37,637 nt of DNA from Candidatus Methylomirabilis sp. (lineage in GTDB: Bacteria; Methylomirabilota; Methylomirabilia; Methylomirabilales; Methylomirabilaceae): assembly GCA_002634395.1 (NCBI GenBank), contig NSJM01000024.1:1-37637 (forward strand). The letters are read 5' to 3'. How positions within the stretch are numbered: position 1 is the stretch's first letter; each line of letters begins with the position of its first letter. A program made the translations under genes and the position numbers. Of this stretch, positions 23,116 through 30,838 are shown in pieces. Under the pieces are notes generated by a model, which saw only the letters and a list, made by a program, of their open reading frames with translations, had not been told where the DNA came from and did not search any database.

Positions 23116-25276
23116 CTAAGGAACTGTATCTTTTCCTCGAAAGAAACACAAGCGCTTCCGCAAGGAGCCACGTGATCCCAACTGCTGTGGCGGCGCGTCC
23201 GGCATAATCAGGCCAGCGGTTTCCGAAAACGAGCCGGACGTGCCCAGCCGTGGGATAGACCAACATGAATGCCGGCGACACCAGATAGATCAGATCGGCG
23301 CCCTCAACATGCCATTTCGGGTGATACGAGACCTTAATCAGGTGCGGACGACCAGGGCACTCGGTCTCAAACCGAACCTCCTCATACCCCATGGCGTCTT
23401 TTACGTGGCATTCTGGAGAAAGGGCCTGTGTCATAGGTCCCTCATCTAAGCCACGGAACGGCACGGTTCCCGGCGGTATCGGATCGCCGGGTCGCGGGAA
23501 GAGCAGCGGCACCTCCAACCATTCAGGTTTCTGGAACCAGTCATACGTGAGCCGCTTCCAGTCCCCATCAGTGACGAGGGCAGGCTGGTATCGAAGCGGT
23601 ACAACATACTGACCGTTACCTTGACGGACCTGAAAGATCTTGTATGGTCCGATTTCGCTCTCCTCGCGGTACCCCGGATTCGAACTCAGGGCTGCCTTGA
23701 CCTTATCGGTAACGGCAATGACCTCCTTCACGTTGAACAGCTCCAGATGGCGGAGGGCTCGTTCCGGGTCGAATGGCGAACATTTATAGGGAACAAAGGG
23801 ACAAGAAGGCGTGTCCGTCAGTTCGGACTGGATGTAGAATACGAACGGGGAGGTCGGGGAAGATTGCATATATGCCCCTTCCAAAGTGGAACGTCCCGAG
23901 AAGAGCGGTAAGGCCTCGAATGCCCTGATCGTACCGGCCTTATCATGGAGAACCGAATGCTGATACACGACTCTGGGACTGTGGGGGCCGCCTGGTAGCG
24001 CAATAGAATTGACGACAAGAAAGTATCGCCACCACGGTGTGTGCTCCATCCCTTCATAGTTCCATTGGATCCATTTGGGGATAAACGACACCTGAGGCAT
24101 AACCCATGCAATGGTCATCGCGGCAATAATTGGGGGCGCCGCTCGCCTGATCGACGGCGGCAACCCGATTAGAATACGACCGATTCCAGCCGCCGCCAGG
24201 AGCACAAGAAAAAACTGAGCGAAGGCCAGGAACCTGACATCTACAAGGTTCAGCCATGGCGAGACAAAGTACAGCGTGACCGATAGCACCACAGGGTAGG
24301 TCAGGAAGTAGACAATTCGAAGCCACCCCTTGTCGGCGAACTTGTCCCGCACTGTCACGCCTACCGTAACCGCCGCAATGACAATAATAGGCCATAGCAC
24401 GACCGGAACGGTCTCCAGGATAGATGTAAATGCCCACGTGATGGGGAACCCGGTAGTATAGGGGAGATACCAGACGAGCGGAACCAACCAGAATCCCAGT
24501 AACAGTCCGCCCATCACATAGACCCGCGCCAGGTACAGGAACGTAGCCCGAAACTCCGAGGTCACAGCGATAAAGTACAGTCCGAGCCCTGTCGCAATTA
24601 CCATCCCGTAGCCGTGCGCTAACCCGGTGAGAGCGAAGAGTACGGCACACCAGCCGGCGTACCGTCGTGCCCGGACACCACGGTAGAGCGCGCCCATGAA
24701 TAACACAACGAGCACCAGTGATAGGCTATGGGAGAACTCGCCGGCCAACGTACTCGGAATATTGCCGCCCCACATACTATTGCCTGCGTTCAGTAGGAAT
24801 GGAAGTGTCAGGACGGCGCCGAGGGCAGGAATGGGAAACGGACAGCCGATCCAGCGAAGCGCAACGAGGGAGGCGATCGGAAGTCCGAAGGTTCCGGCGA
24901 CAGTCCCCAGCTTAAATGCGATAGGAAATGAGATAAGAAGACTGAAACCGGCGATCAGCAGAAAGGCGAGGGGAAAATAGAAGAGAAAGAGGGGATAACC
25001 GGCGAAGTTACCCGGCATCCAGCCGACGAGCTTTCCATTAGGCAGGAGGTAATCCCGCAGATATCTTGCCGCGACATAGTGAGCGACGGTGTCGCCGCCT
25101 GCGGTAATAGTCGGCTTGAGCAGGAGTGAGGGTGTAAGGTACCAGAGAAGGATTCCGTAGGTCAGCAGGAGGGCCAAGAGCGTACTCCCTCTTTCGACCC
25201 ATCCGGGATATCTTCTCGTCGGAACTGCGTTGGGTTCGGCCGAGGCTGTACGTCGGGATTCGTGAACGTCCAGCAT
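23102..25276 (-). CDS. large membrane protein, PTPS_related-like (PF10131-type)
   Basis: A 724-residue polytopic membrane protein with about eleven membrane helices and a large C-terminal extracytoplasmic domain. The opening motif GGDTVAHYVAARYLRDYLLPNGKLVGWMPGNFAGYPLFLFYFP (in parts) matches the PTPS_related family, a GT-C-like membrane family misnamed after a pteridine enzyme. The acidic G-G-D-T motif after the first helix and the W-x-P-x-x-x-x-G-Y-P loop resemble GT-C donor and acceptor sites, so a glycosyltransferase or flippase-like role with lipid-linked sugars is possible. The stop lies in the right end of the repeat element. The ATG at 25276 has a GGAG site and directly follows the hairpin terminator of the IPTL-CTERM gene. 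Confidence 0.78.
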   Translation of the reverse strand: MLDVHESRRTASAEPNAVPTRRYPGWVERGSTLLALLLTYGILLWYLTPSLLLKPTITAGGDTVAHYVAARYLRDYLLPNGKLVGWMPGNFAGYPLFLFYFPLAFLLIAGFSLLISFPIAFKLGTVAGTFGLPIASLVALRWIGCPFPIPALGAVLTLPFLLNAGNSMWGGNIPSTLAGEFSHSLSLVLVVLFMGALYRGVRARRYAGWCAVLFALTGLAHGYGMVIATGLGLYFIAVTSEFRATFLYLARVYVMGGLLLGFWLVPLVWYLPYTTGFPITWAFTSILETVPVVLWPIIVIAAVTVGVTVRDKFADKGWLRIVYFLTYPVVLSVTLYFVSPWLNLVDVRFLAFAQFFLVLLAAAGIGRILIGLPPSIRRAAPPIIAAMTIAWVMPQVSFIPKWIQWNYEGMEHTPWWRYFLVVNSIALPGGPHSPRVVYQHSVLHDKAGTIRAFEALPLFSGRSTLEGAYMQSSPTSPFVFYIQSELTDTPSCPFVPYKCSPFDPERALRHLELFNVKEVIAVTDKVKAALSSNPGYREESEIGPYKIFQVRQGNGQYVVPLRYQPALVTDGDWKRLTYDWFQKPEWLEVPLLFPRPGDPIPPGTVPFRGLDEGPMTQALSPECHVKDAMGYEEVRFETECPGRPHLIKVSYHPKWHVEGADLIYLVSPAFMLVYPTAGHVRLVFGNRWPDYAGRAATAVGITWLLAEALVFLSRKRYSSLENPS

Positions 25277-25292
25277 GACCGCGCTCCAAAAA

Positions 25293-25323
25293 GCGAGAAC
25301 GGGGCTTAACGCCCCGTTCTCGC
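25293..25323 (-). terminator. intrinsic terminator or attenuator after the IPTL-CTERM gene
   Basis: A perfect 13-bp stem with five-base loop (25293-25305 and 25311-25323), followed on the minus strand by TTTTT. It sits 16 bases before the ATG of the next gene, which has no visible promoter of its own, so partial read-through probably sets the expression of the downstream genes. Confidence 0.85.
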
Positions 25324-25354
25324 GATTACCACGTAACCCGCGTCAGTGTGTCGA

Positions 25355-26221
25355 CTATTGCAGGTGAGCTTTTCGGGCTTTCATCATCCAGGCCATCGCG
25401 CCCAGGAACGCCACCCCAAGAATCATCATCCCCCAGTTGCCGACCGTCGGTACCCTTGGTACGGTCGTCGTCGTGGTGGTGGTCGTGGTCGTCGTCGTGG
25501 TGGTGGGGAATGTCACCCCCTTGTTGTCATTTTTCGAGCTCGAGCTCGTGAACGTTGTACCGTCATTATCCAGAAAACCGCCACCCGCACCCGCCGCATT
25601 GATGGTCAGTCCTGGTCCTCCCAGGGTCGCGCTGTTAATGACGTACACAACACATTGCGCTGAGTCCAAAGTAAACCCGTCCGTCACAGAGCCTGTAGGG
25701 GCACCATTAGCAACCGATGTCGTGGGCGCAGCTGTATTGACGCCGTACTGCGCGCTTCCCGCCTGGTATCCAAGAGTATTGAGCGGGGTGAGTGCCGGAT
25801 CAGAGAATCCGCTGATGGTCGTCCCATTCACAGTGAGGCTCCCGCTTCCTGCCGCATTGAAAGTTGCCGCGTTGAGGTCGCAGCCGTTCAAAATAGCTGA
25901 CCGCTTAGCGCTTGTTGTGGCGAAAAGGGAACCGGCGGGAGATACCGTCCCACTCGCCGTGAGGGTTGAGCCCTGAGAGGCGGCCGACACTCCTATCACA
26001 GTGGTGTTGGCCGCACCAAGCGCGACCGTGGTTACCCTCAGTTTACCCGTTAGGTTGTCATTACCCTGCACCCAATAAAAAGTTCCATCACTCGCGATGG
26101 CGCTGGTCGATGCCATATCCGCCGTAGCCGGCAAAGCCATAGCCCAGCTTGCAAGGAGTAATGGAATTAGCCAGAAGAGAACCAGCTTCTTACTGTAAGC
26201 GAGACTTGTTCTAGAACTCAT
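25355..26221 (-). CDS. secreted Thr-tract protein with IPTL-CTERM-type sorting signal
   Basis: 288 residues; the ATG at 26221 has a GGAGGAG site. Residues 1-35 are a signal peptide (VLFWLIPLLLASWAMALPATA). The mature domain is Ala/Thr/Gly/Ser-rich with beta-helix-like repetitive strands, two Cys residues and no catalytic motif. A run of 14 threonines (residues 240-253, DNA 25463-25504) follows. Then comes VPTVGNWG (residues 257-264), a transmembrane helix (MMILGVAFLGAMAWMM) and a basic tail (KARKAHLQ). This three-part C-terminus is the IPTLxxWG-CTERM layout recognised by XrtH, with V-P-T-V replacing I-P-T-L. The protein is probably surface exposed after XrtH processing, with the threonines as possible O-glycosylation sites. 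Its own promoter is at 26424-26453. Confidence 0.87.
   Translation of the reverse strand: MSSRTSLAYSKKLVLFWLIPLLLASWAMALPATADMASTSAIASDGTFYWVQGNDNLTGKLRVTTVALGAANTTVIGVSAASQGSTLTASGTVSPAGSLFATTSAKRSAILNGCDLNAATFNAAGSGSLTVNGTTISGFSDPALTPLNTLGYQAGSAQYGVNTAAPTTSVANGAPTGSVTDGFTLDSAQCVVYVINSATLGGPGLTINAAGAGGGFLDNDGTTFTSSSSKNDNKGVTFPTTTTTTTTTTTTTTVPRVPTVGNWGMMILGVAFLGAMAWMMKARKAHLQ
25463..25504 (-). repeat. 14-codon threonine microsatellite
   Basis: Fourteen consecutive Thr codons, mixed ACC and ACG, just before the sorting signal. Mixed codons limit slippage but in-frame length change between strains is still likely. Confidence 0.9.
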
Positions 26222-26260
26222 CCTTGCTCCTCCTTGCCCACGGTCTGTAGGGCATACCCT

Positions 26261-26428
26261 TCAATGTTGAGTACCACCTTGCGACACGAACCTACGCATT
26301 CTCACGCGACGCCAGAAGCTACTGACCCCCTCCGACCTATCGCCTCCCTTCGCCCCCACAATATACAGCAATATTTCTGAGAAATGGTCATCTACTAATC
26401 CAATAAAACAGATGATCGCGGCATTCAT
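26261..26428 (-). CDS. possible 55-residue small ORF
   Basis: ATG at 26428 with a GGAGG site six bases upstream, TGA at 26261. The product has a hydrophobic N-terminus (AAIICFIGLVDDHFSEILLYIVG) and a basic C-terminus, no recognised family. The promoter at 26424-26453 overlaps its start, so if that promoter is used from the predicted point, the ATG is not transcribed; this lowers confidence. Confidence 0.2.
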   Translation of the reverse strand: MNAAIICFIGLVDDHFSEILLYIVGAKGGDRSEGVSSFWRRVRMRRFVSQGGTQH

Positions 26429-26453
26429 ATCATGCCTCCTTTTCGTCTGTCAA
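26424..26453 (-). promoter_or_regulatory. promoter of the IPTL-CTERM gene
   Basis: Minus strand: perfect -35 TTGACA (26448-26453), 18-bp spacer, -10 TATGAA (26424-26429), giving a leader near 195 bases before the ATG at 26221. It lies in the divergent region with the plus-strand GT4 gene. Confidence 0.5.
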
Positions 26454-26500
26454 GTCTTTTTTACTCCCCTCGCCTATTCTTTGACGAATCCGTCCTATCC

Positions 26501-26528
26501 TTGACGGGAGGAAGGAATGCTGTATTGA
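26501..26528 (+). promoter_or_regulatory. possible promoter of the rightward GT4 gene
   Basis: TTGACG (26501-26506), 16-bp spacer, TATTGA (26523-26528), about 45 bases before the ATG at 26576. Weak match. Confidence 0.3.
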
Positions 26529-26575
26529 TTTCTGATGGCTCAGCCGCTACAGTACATCCTTTAAGGACCAGAGAA

Positions 26576-27706
26576 ATGAAAATCTGCCTATTGGGCCCGG
26601 CGCCCCCATTGAGAGGCGGCATCAGTCATTACAATCACCAGTTGGCATTGGCTCTTGCCGATCGCCATGAAGTTACCCTTATCTCATTCTCCCGTCAGTA
26701 TCCAACCTTGCTGTTCCCGGGGCGGACGCAATTCGACTGTAACCCTTCGCCTCCAGAATTCACAGCAGAGGCGATGCTCGACTCGATCAACCCGCCGAGC
26801 TGGTTTCGCGCCGGCCGCCGGATCGCTGAGATCGCTCCCGACCTGGTTATTGCGCACTGGTGGAACCCGTTTTTCGGTCCATCGCTCGGCACGACAGTGC
26901 GCCTGGCCAGAAGACGATCCCGCGCCGGCGTCATCTTCATCTGTCACAATGTTGTTCCGCACGAACGATTTCCCTGGGCGGACGGACTGACGAGATTCGC
27001 CCTGGCCTCGGGCGATGCGTGGCTGGTCCACTCGGAGACGGACCGACGAGACCTGGTCTCGCTCAACCTGCGAGGCCACACCCTATTGGTCCCCCAACCT
27101 CCGGGGCAAGGATTCGGAGAACCAATCGATAAGGAGCAGGCGAAGAGTCGTCTTGGCCTTTCCGGGAACACCCTCCTCTTTTTCGGCCTGATCCGCCGCT
27201 ACAAGGGCCTTCCACGGTTACTTGAGGCGATGCCCCTCGTGCTCAAAAAGGTAAACTGCACCCTCCTCGTGGTCGGAGAGTTCTACGAGGGGAAGGACCG
27301 CTGTCTGACACTCATCAGCGACTTAGGTCTCGCATCGAATGTGCGAATCATCGATCGCTTCGTTCCGGACGATGAGGTCAGCCTCTACTTCTCCGCCGCC
27401 GACTTGGTCGTCCTTCCCTACGAATCGGCCACGCAAAGCGCTATCGTCCCGATCGCCTTTGCATTCGAGCGGCCGGTACTGGCCACGCGTGTGGGCGGGC
27501 TGCCGGAGGCGGTCCGTGACGGCGAAACCGGCCTGCTCGTCGAACCGCGCAATCCAACCGCGTTGGCGGAAGCAATTATTCGCTTCTTCGAAGAAAGCAT
27601 GGAGCCGAGGCTTCGCCAACATATCGCGCAACAGCAACGGTTCTCGTGGACGGATCTGGTACGGACCCTGGAGCTGGCGGCGGAATCTCAGCCTATAAGA
27701 GGCTAA
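26576..27706 (+). CDS. GT4 family glycosyltransferase
   Basis: A 376-residue GT-B enzyme beginning MKICLLGPAPPLRGGISHYN; AAGGA lies nine bases before this ATG (26576), and the upstream extension to 26432 has no family features. The N-terminal domain has the glycine-rich acceptor loop. The C-terminal half has LLFFGLIRRYKGLPRLLEAM, the donor-site strand, and YESATQSAIVPIAFAFERPVLATRVGGLPEAV, a variant GT4 motif. In it the first Glu of E-x7-E lies in YES rather than in the usual EGFG stretch, as in some EPS-type members. It starts the rightward polysaccharide cluster, followed by an imperfect hairpin and a probable second promoter. Donor and acceptor unknown. Confidence 0.92.
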   Translation: MKICLLGPAPPLRGGISHYNHQLALALADRHEVTLISFSRQYPTLLFPGRTQFDCNPSPPEFTAEAMLDSINPPSWFRAGRRIAEIAPDLVIAHWWNPFFGPSLGTTVRLARRRSRAGVIFICHNVVPHERFPWADGLTRFALASGDAWLVHSETDRRDLVSLNLRGHTLLVPQPPGQGFGEPIDKEQAKSRLGLSGNTLLFFGLIRRYKGLPRLLEAMPLVLKKVNCTLLVVGEFYEGKDRCLTLISDLGLASNVRIIDRFVPDDEVSLYFSAADLVVLPYESATQSAIVPIAFAFERPVLATRVGGLPEAVRDGETGLLVEPRNPTALAEAIIRFFEESMEPRLRQHIAQQQRFSWTDLVRTLELAAESQPIRG

Positions 27707-27765
27707 CAACCAAATGTCATGACGAGCCCGAGACACCATCGGCCTCGGCCTTTCATGACGTTGTT
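27705..27765 (+). terminator. imperfect stem-loop after the GT4 gene
   Basis: Three nested paired blocks (AACAAC/GTTGTT, GTCATGA/TCATGAC, CCGAG/CTCGG) starting in the GT4 stop codon, with small internal loops. No T-run follows; it may slow or end transcription, or protect the message. Confidence 0.3.
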
Positions 27766-27793
27766 TGGGTGACAGGGTGTATCGAACAGGTGC

Positions 27794-27822
27794 TTGGGAC
27801 TACAGAAAGTGTTAGGTGTAAT
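27794..27822 (+). promoter_or_regulatory. promoter of the GT9-sugar biosynthesis operon
   Basis: TTGGGA (27794-27799), 17-bp spacer, TGTAAT (27817-27822). A GGGTAA/TTACCC stem-loop (27868-27883) lies in the leader. Start of the GT9 gene is at 27964. Confidence 0.45.
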
Positions 27823-27963
27823 CACAGCAGGTAAAAGATCAGTTCGACTGTTCCTCGATCCGGCACAGGGTAAGTTTTTACCCGTACTCGGACGATCCTA
27901 CGAACGTGTTCCCTGGTACCCAAGACTGATGGAGCCGTCCGGATCACCGTCACGGAGGAGATG

Positions 27964-29061
27964 ATGCGACTCTTGATGAAGCCGGAACCCGAAGTACGTG
28001 GGTCTGAGGCGGCTACCCGGCCGCTGCTGATCTTCATCACCTATACCGGAATCGGTGATCTCCTGATGGCGCTCCCGCTCTTCGACGCGCTCCGATCCCA
28101 GTTCAAGGCACTCCCCGTCATCCCGTCCGCATATGCCGAGCTCGCCGAGCTGCTGCACCATGATCGCCTGTTGGACGGGTATCTGCTTGTGGATGAGGGC
28201 CTGGTCTTCCTGCGCCAGCCCCTCCGGCACCTCCTTATGTGCCGGGCAGTATCCGATCTCCAGGCCGATGTCGTGGCGATCTATGGAAAGCTGGTGATGG
28301 CCTACGGCACGCGACTCGGCCTGCTACGAGCCGGTCGTGTCCTGTACTGCCATCCTCGAGGGATGGGCCCTCGATCCACCTCCACCTTCGAGCACCTCCC
28401 CACTACCGGCAACCAGATGCGGGATTATCTCCAGTTTGCTAGTCGACTCGGTCTGTCCGGGAACGGCGCTCGCGCCACGTTCACCGAAGGACTCAAAGCA
28501 GGGCTTGCGCAGGAGGCGCAAGCCCTGATACCATGGCCGTCCTATGTCACGGTTGCGCCATGGACCAGCGATCCTCGCAGAGACGCCTCTCTCAGATTTT
28601 TTCGAGAGTGTATCGACATTATCGTACATGAAGGCGGCCTGCCGGTGGTCCTGACCGGCGTTGCACAGTACAGGAAGATTGCTGAGGATCTACTCCGTGG
28701 TCTTCCCGACACACAGGCCATGAGTCTTGTCGGGTCTACAACCATCCGTCAGATGCTGGGGCTCCTTGCGGGGACCAGGTTCCTGCTGACCAACGACGGG
28801 GGGAGCCTTCACATGGCCCGTCTTGTCGGAACCCCGGCCATTGCGGCGTTCGGCCCAACGGCCCCTGAGCTCCGATTACATACATTCGCGGAAGAATTGA
28901 TGGCCATACGACAGCCACTGCCCTGTTCACCATGCGAACACACCCCGGCACGCTATAAGTGTCCTGGACCCTACCTTGACTGCCTCCGGAGCCTGGAAGC
29001 CGCCTCAGCCCGACAGGCCCTCCTGCTGGCCTGTCGGGCTGTCACAGAGCGCACCGTATGA
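27964..29061 (+). CDS. GT9 family (heptosyltransferase-like) glycosyltransferase
   Basis: A 365-residue GT-B enzyme of the heptosyltransferase/GT9 family. The N-terminal motif FITYTGIGDLLMALPLFDALR is the family's G-x-G-D segment. The C-terminal donor site has TNDGGSLHMARLVGTPAIAAFGPT, which matches the NDTGPMHLA-type signature. The end carries the C-x-x-C ... C ... C cluster (CSPCEHTPARYKC, DCLRS) common in the family. The second of two tandem ATGs (27964) is preferred because GGAGG lies five bases upstream. The stop overlaps the ATG of the dehydrogenase gene (ATGA). Probably transfers a heptose-like or hexose unit to a lipid-linked core. Confidence 0.93.
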   Translation: MRLLMKPEPEVRGSEAATRPLLIFITYTGIGDLLMALPLFDALRSQFKALPVIPSAYAELAELLHHDRLLDGYLLVDEGLVFLRQPLRHLLMCRAVSDLQADVVAIYGKLVMAYGTRLGLLRAGRVLYCHPRGMGPRSTSTFEHLPTTGNQMRDYLQFASRLGLSGNGARATFTEGLKAGLAQEAQALIPWPSYVTVAPWTSDPRRDASLRFFRECIDIIVHEGGLPVVLTGVAQYRKIAEDLLRGLPDTQAMSLVGSTTIRQMLGLLAGTRFLLTNDGGSLHMARLVGTPAIAAFGPTAPELRLHTFAEELMAIRQPLPCSPCEHTPARYKCPGPYLDCLRSLEAASARQALLLACRAVTERTV

Positions 29062-30122
29062 TCAGAGTGGGGATCGTCGGCTGTGGGCGGATGGGGGAGA
29101 ACCACTGCCGCATTGTGAGGGAACTGAATGGGGTCTCTATCGTAGGGGTGGTCGATCCCAATCCTGACAGGGCGAGAGCCATCGCAGCAAACTATTCCAT
29201 CGAGCAGGCGGCTTCACGTCTGGAGGAATTGCTGGAGCGCACCCGGGTCGATGCCGTGCATATCCTCACCCCGCCGACTACTCATGCCCCCTTAGCCTGT
29301 ACAGCCCTCCATGCGGGCTGTCACGTGCTTGTCGAAAAGCCGATGGCCCTCACAGCCAAGGAGGCGGAGCAGATGCTCGACGCGGCTACACAGCATGACC
29401 GCATTCTGACCGTCGGTCATAATCACCTCTTCGAGCCTGTTGTCCGCGAAGCCCATGCTCGTGTTGTTGCAGGCCGCCTGGGCCGACTCGTTGGTCTTGA
29501 TGTCTTTCATGGGTGCCTTCCAGGCTCGCCCCCCTGGGTCGCTGATCTGCCGTCCGGACCGTGGATCAACGACATGTCCCATCCGCTGTACCTTTCACAG
29601 CTCTTTCTGGGAGAGCCCCTGGCCATCCGGGCGGTGGGTCATCCCCACGCCAGCCGCCAGAAGGTGAGGGAGGTCCGTGTCGCGACGCAACACGCCGAGG
29701 GGGTCAGTACGCTTACTCTCTCTACCGATACCGCCCCTTTCCAACACCGGCTCACCCTCTTCGGCACGGAGCGCACCCTCGAGGTTGATCTGATAAACGA
29801 AATACTCGTTGAGACCCGGCCGTTTAGCGGTCATCGCTGGCTCAGGAAGGGGCGCGCAGTCCTGGACGTCAGCACCCAGCTCCTGCTTGGCGCCGGACGG
29901 AATGCGTGTCAGGTCCTGACAGGCCGCGCGCGAGGATGGCCAGGACTTCGTTCGCTGATCCAGGCCTTTTACGCGGCTATCGAGACGGGTGGTCCTTCCC
30001 CCGTCCCCCCGATACAGGGAGTTCGCGTCGTCACGCATTTGGAAGAGATCAGCCGTCAGCTTCTGATAATGCCGGATACCGCCCGGCCAGGGGCGAAACC
30101 AGCGCATGATGCTGGGAAATAG
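29058..30122 (+). CDS. Gfo/Idh/MocA family sugar-nucleotide dehydrogenase
   Basis: A 354-residue NAD(P)-dependent oxidoreductase. The Rossmann domain begins VGIVGCGRMGENH (G-x-G-x-x-G), followed by the family motif V-E-K-P (HVLVEKPMALT), whose Lys is catalytic in the family. The C-terminal alpha/beta domain contains GHNHLFEP and the D-x-x-H element in WINDMSHPLYLSQLF. Together with the acetyltransferase and aminotransferase that follow it fits the WbpB/WlbA-type 3-dehydrogenation step of acetamido-sugar nucleotide synthesis. Substrate is inferred from context only. ATGA overlap with GT9 shows translational coupling. Confidence 0.93.
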   Translation: MIRVGIVGCGRMGENHCRIVRELNGVSIVGVVDPNPDRARAIAANYSIEQAASRLEELLERTRVDAVHILTPPTTHAPLACTALHAGCHVLVEKPMALTAKEAEQMLDAATQHDRILTVGHNHLFEPVVREAHARVVAGRLGRLVGLDVFHGCLPGSPPWVADLPSGPWINDMSHPLYLSQLFLGEPLAIRAVGHPHASRQKVREVRVATQHAEGVSTLTLSTDTAPFQHRLTLFGTERTLEVDLINEILVETRPFSGHRWLRKGRAVLDVSTQLLLGAGRNACQVLTGRARGWPGLRSLIQAFYAAIETGGPSPVPPIQGVRVVTHLEEISRQLLIMPDTARPGAKPAHDAGK

Positions 30123-30178
30123 ATCGAGGTCTGAGCAGTCAACATCACTGACACACCGCCACTGAGGGGCGATCACCG

Positions 30179-30838
30179 GTGAGCATTCCATACGTCATGT
30201 TCGGCCACAGTCACTTCCTGGGCAATCTTCTCGACATCATCCATGCGCGCCAAGGTCGCCTCACGCAGATTGTCGAGAACATGCCGGAACCCGTGTACCC
30301 TGGACGGCTGTCGCTCAACGAGCGCCTGGCGAGAATCCCCTATCCGATCGACCGTGTTCGCCTCGAGGAATGGGCGCCAACGGAAAATACCCACTACATC
30401 GTGGGCTTTTCCGGCGCCAAGATGCAGCCGCTCATCACAAGCCTGAAGCTTCGGTTCGAGACCGAATTCGAACGGCTGATCCATCCGGCAGCGATCCTCT
30501 CGCCCACGGCCTTCCTCTATGAGGGCAGCGTCCTGGATGCGGGCGCTGCAATCGGACCATATGCAAGGATCGGCAACCACGTGTTCGTCCATCGCGAGGC
30601 GATGGTGGGTCATGACGTCGAGATCGAGGAGTACGCGGTGATTGGACCGCGTGCGACTATCTGCGGGTATTCCAGGGTCAAGCGCGGTGCGCGCATCTGC
30701 GCGGGTGCAACCGTGATCGAAGATATGACGATCGGAGAGGGCGCAGTGGTTGCCGCCGGGGCGGTTGTCATCGCAGACGTCCCGTCGGCCGTCATGGTCG
30801 CCGGCGTCCCGGCAACACACAAAAAGGAGCTGACCTAA
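30179..30838 (+). CDS. left-handed beta-helix sugar N-acetyltransferase (NeuD/WbpD-like)
   Basis: 219 residues from a GTG at 30179. The N-terminal 90 residues form a small alpha/beta domain (YVMFGHSHFLGNLLDIIH) like that of NeuD/PglD, which binds the UDP-sugar. The C-terminal half has hexapeptide repeats forming a left-handed beta-helix (IGPYARIGNHVFV, VIGPRATICGYSRV, IGEGAVVAAGAVVIADV) and ends with the characteristic V-A-G-V-P-A tail. A catalytic His candidate is in V-G-H-D-V. The enzyme probably acetylates the amino group made by the aminotransferase encoded next. TAATG overlap (30836-30840) couples it to that gene. Confidence 0.92.
   Translation: MSIPYVMFGHSHFLGNLLDIIHARQGRLTQIVENMPEPVYPGRLSLNERLARIPYPIDRVRLEEWAPTENTHYIVGFSGAKMQPLITSLKLRFETEFERLIHPAAILSPTAFLYEGSVLDAGAAIGPYARIGNHVFVHREAMVGHDVEIEEYAVIGPRATICGYSRVKRGARICAGATVIEDMTIGEGAVVAAGAVVIADVPSAVMVAGVPATHKKELT

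Larger units (their letters stand above)
26222..26575. other. divergent intergenic region
   Basis: 354 bases between the leftward IPTL-CTERM gene and the rightward GT4 gene. It holds the leftward promoter (26424-26453), a weak rightward candidate (TTGACG 26501-26506, 16 bp, TATTGA 26523-26528), and a possible small ORF (26261-26428). An upstream ATG (26432) in the GT4 frame is rejected as a start. Confidence 0.5.

Noticed and set aside
23670-23700. tRNA T-arm-like sequence (TTCGAATC on the minus strand)
   Set aside because: The flanking bases do not form the T-stem, no acceptor or anticodon arms are present, and it lies inside the coding sequence of the PTPS_related protein.
26432-26575. Longer N-terminus of the rightward GT4 gene
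   Set aside because: The family's first beta strand starts at 26576, and the upstream part overlaps promoter sequences of both directions.
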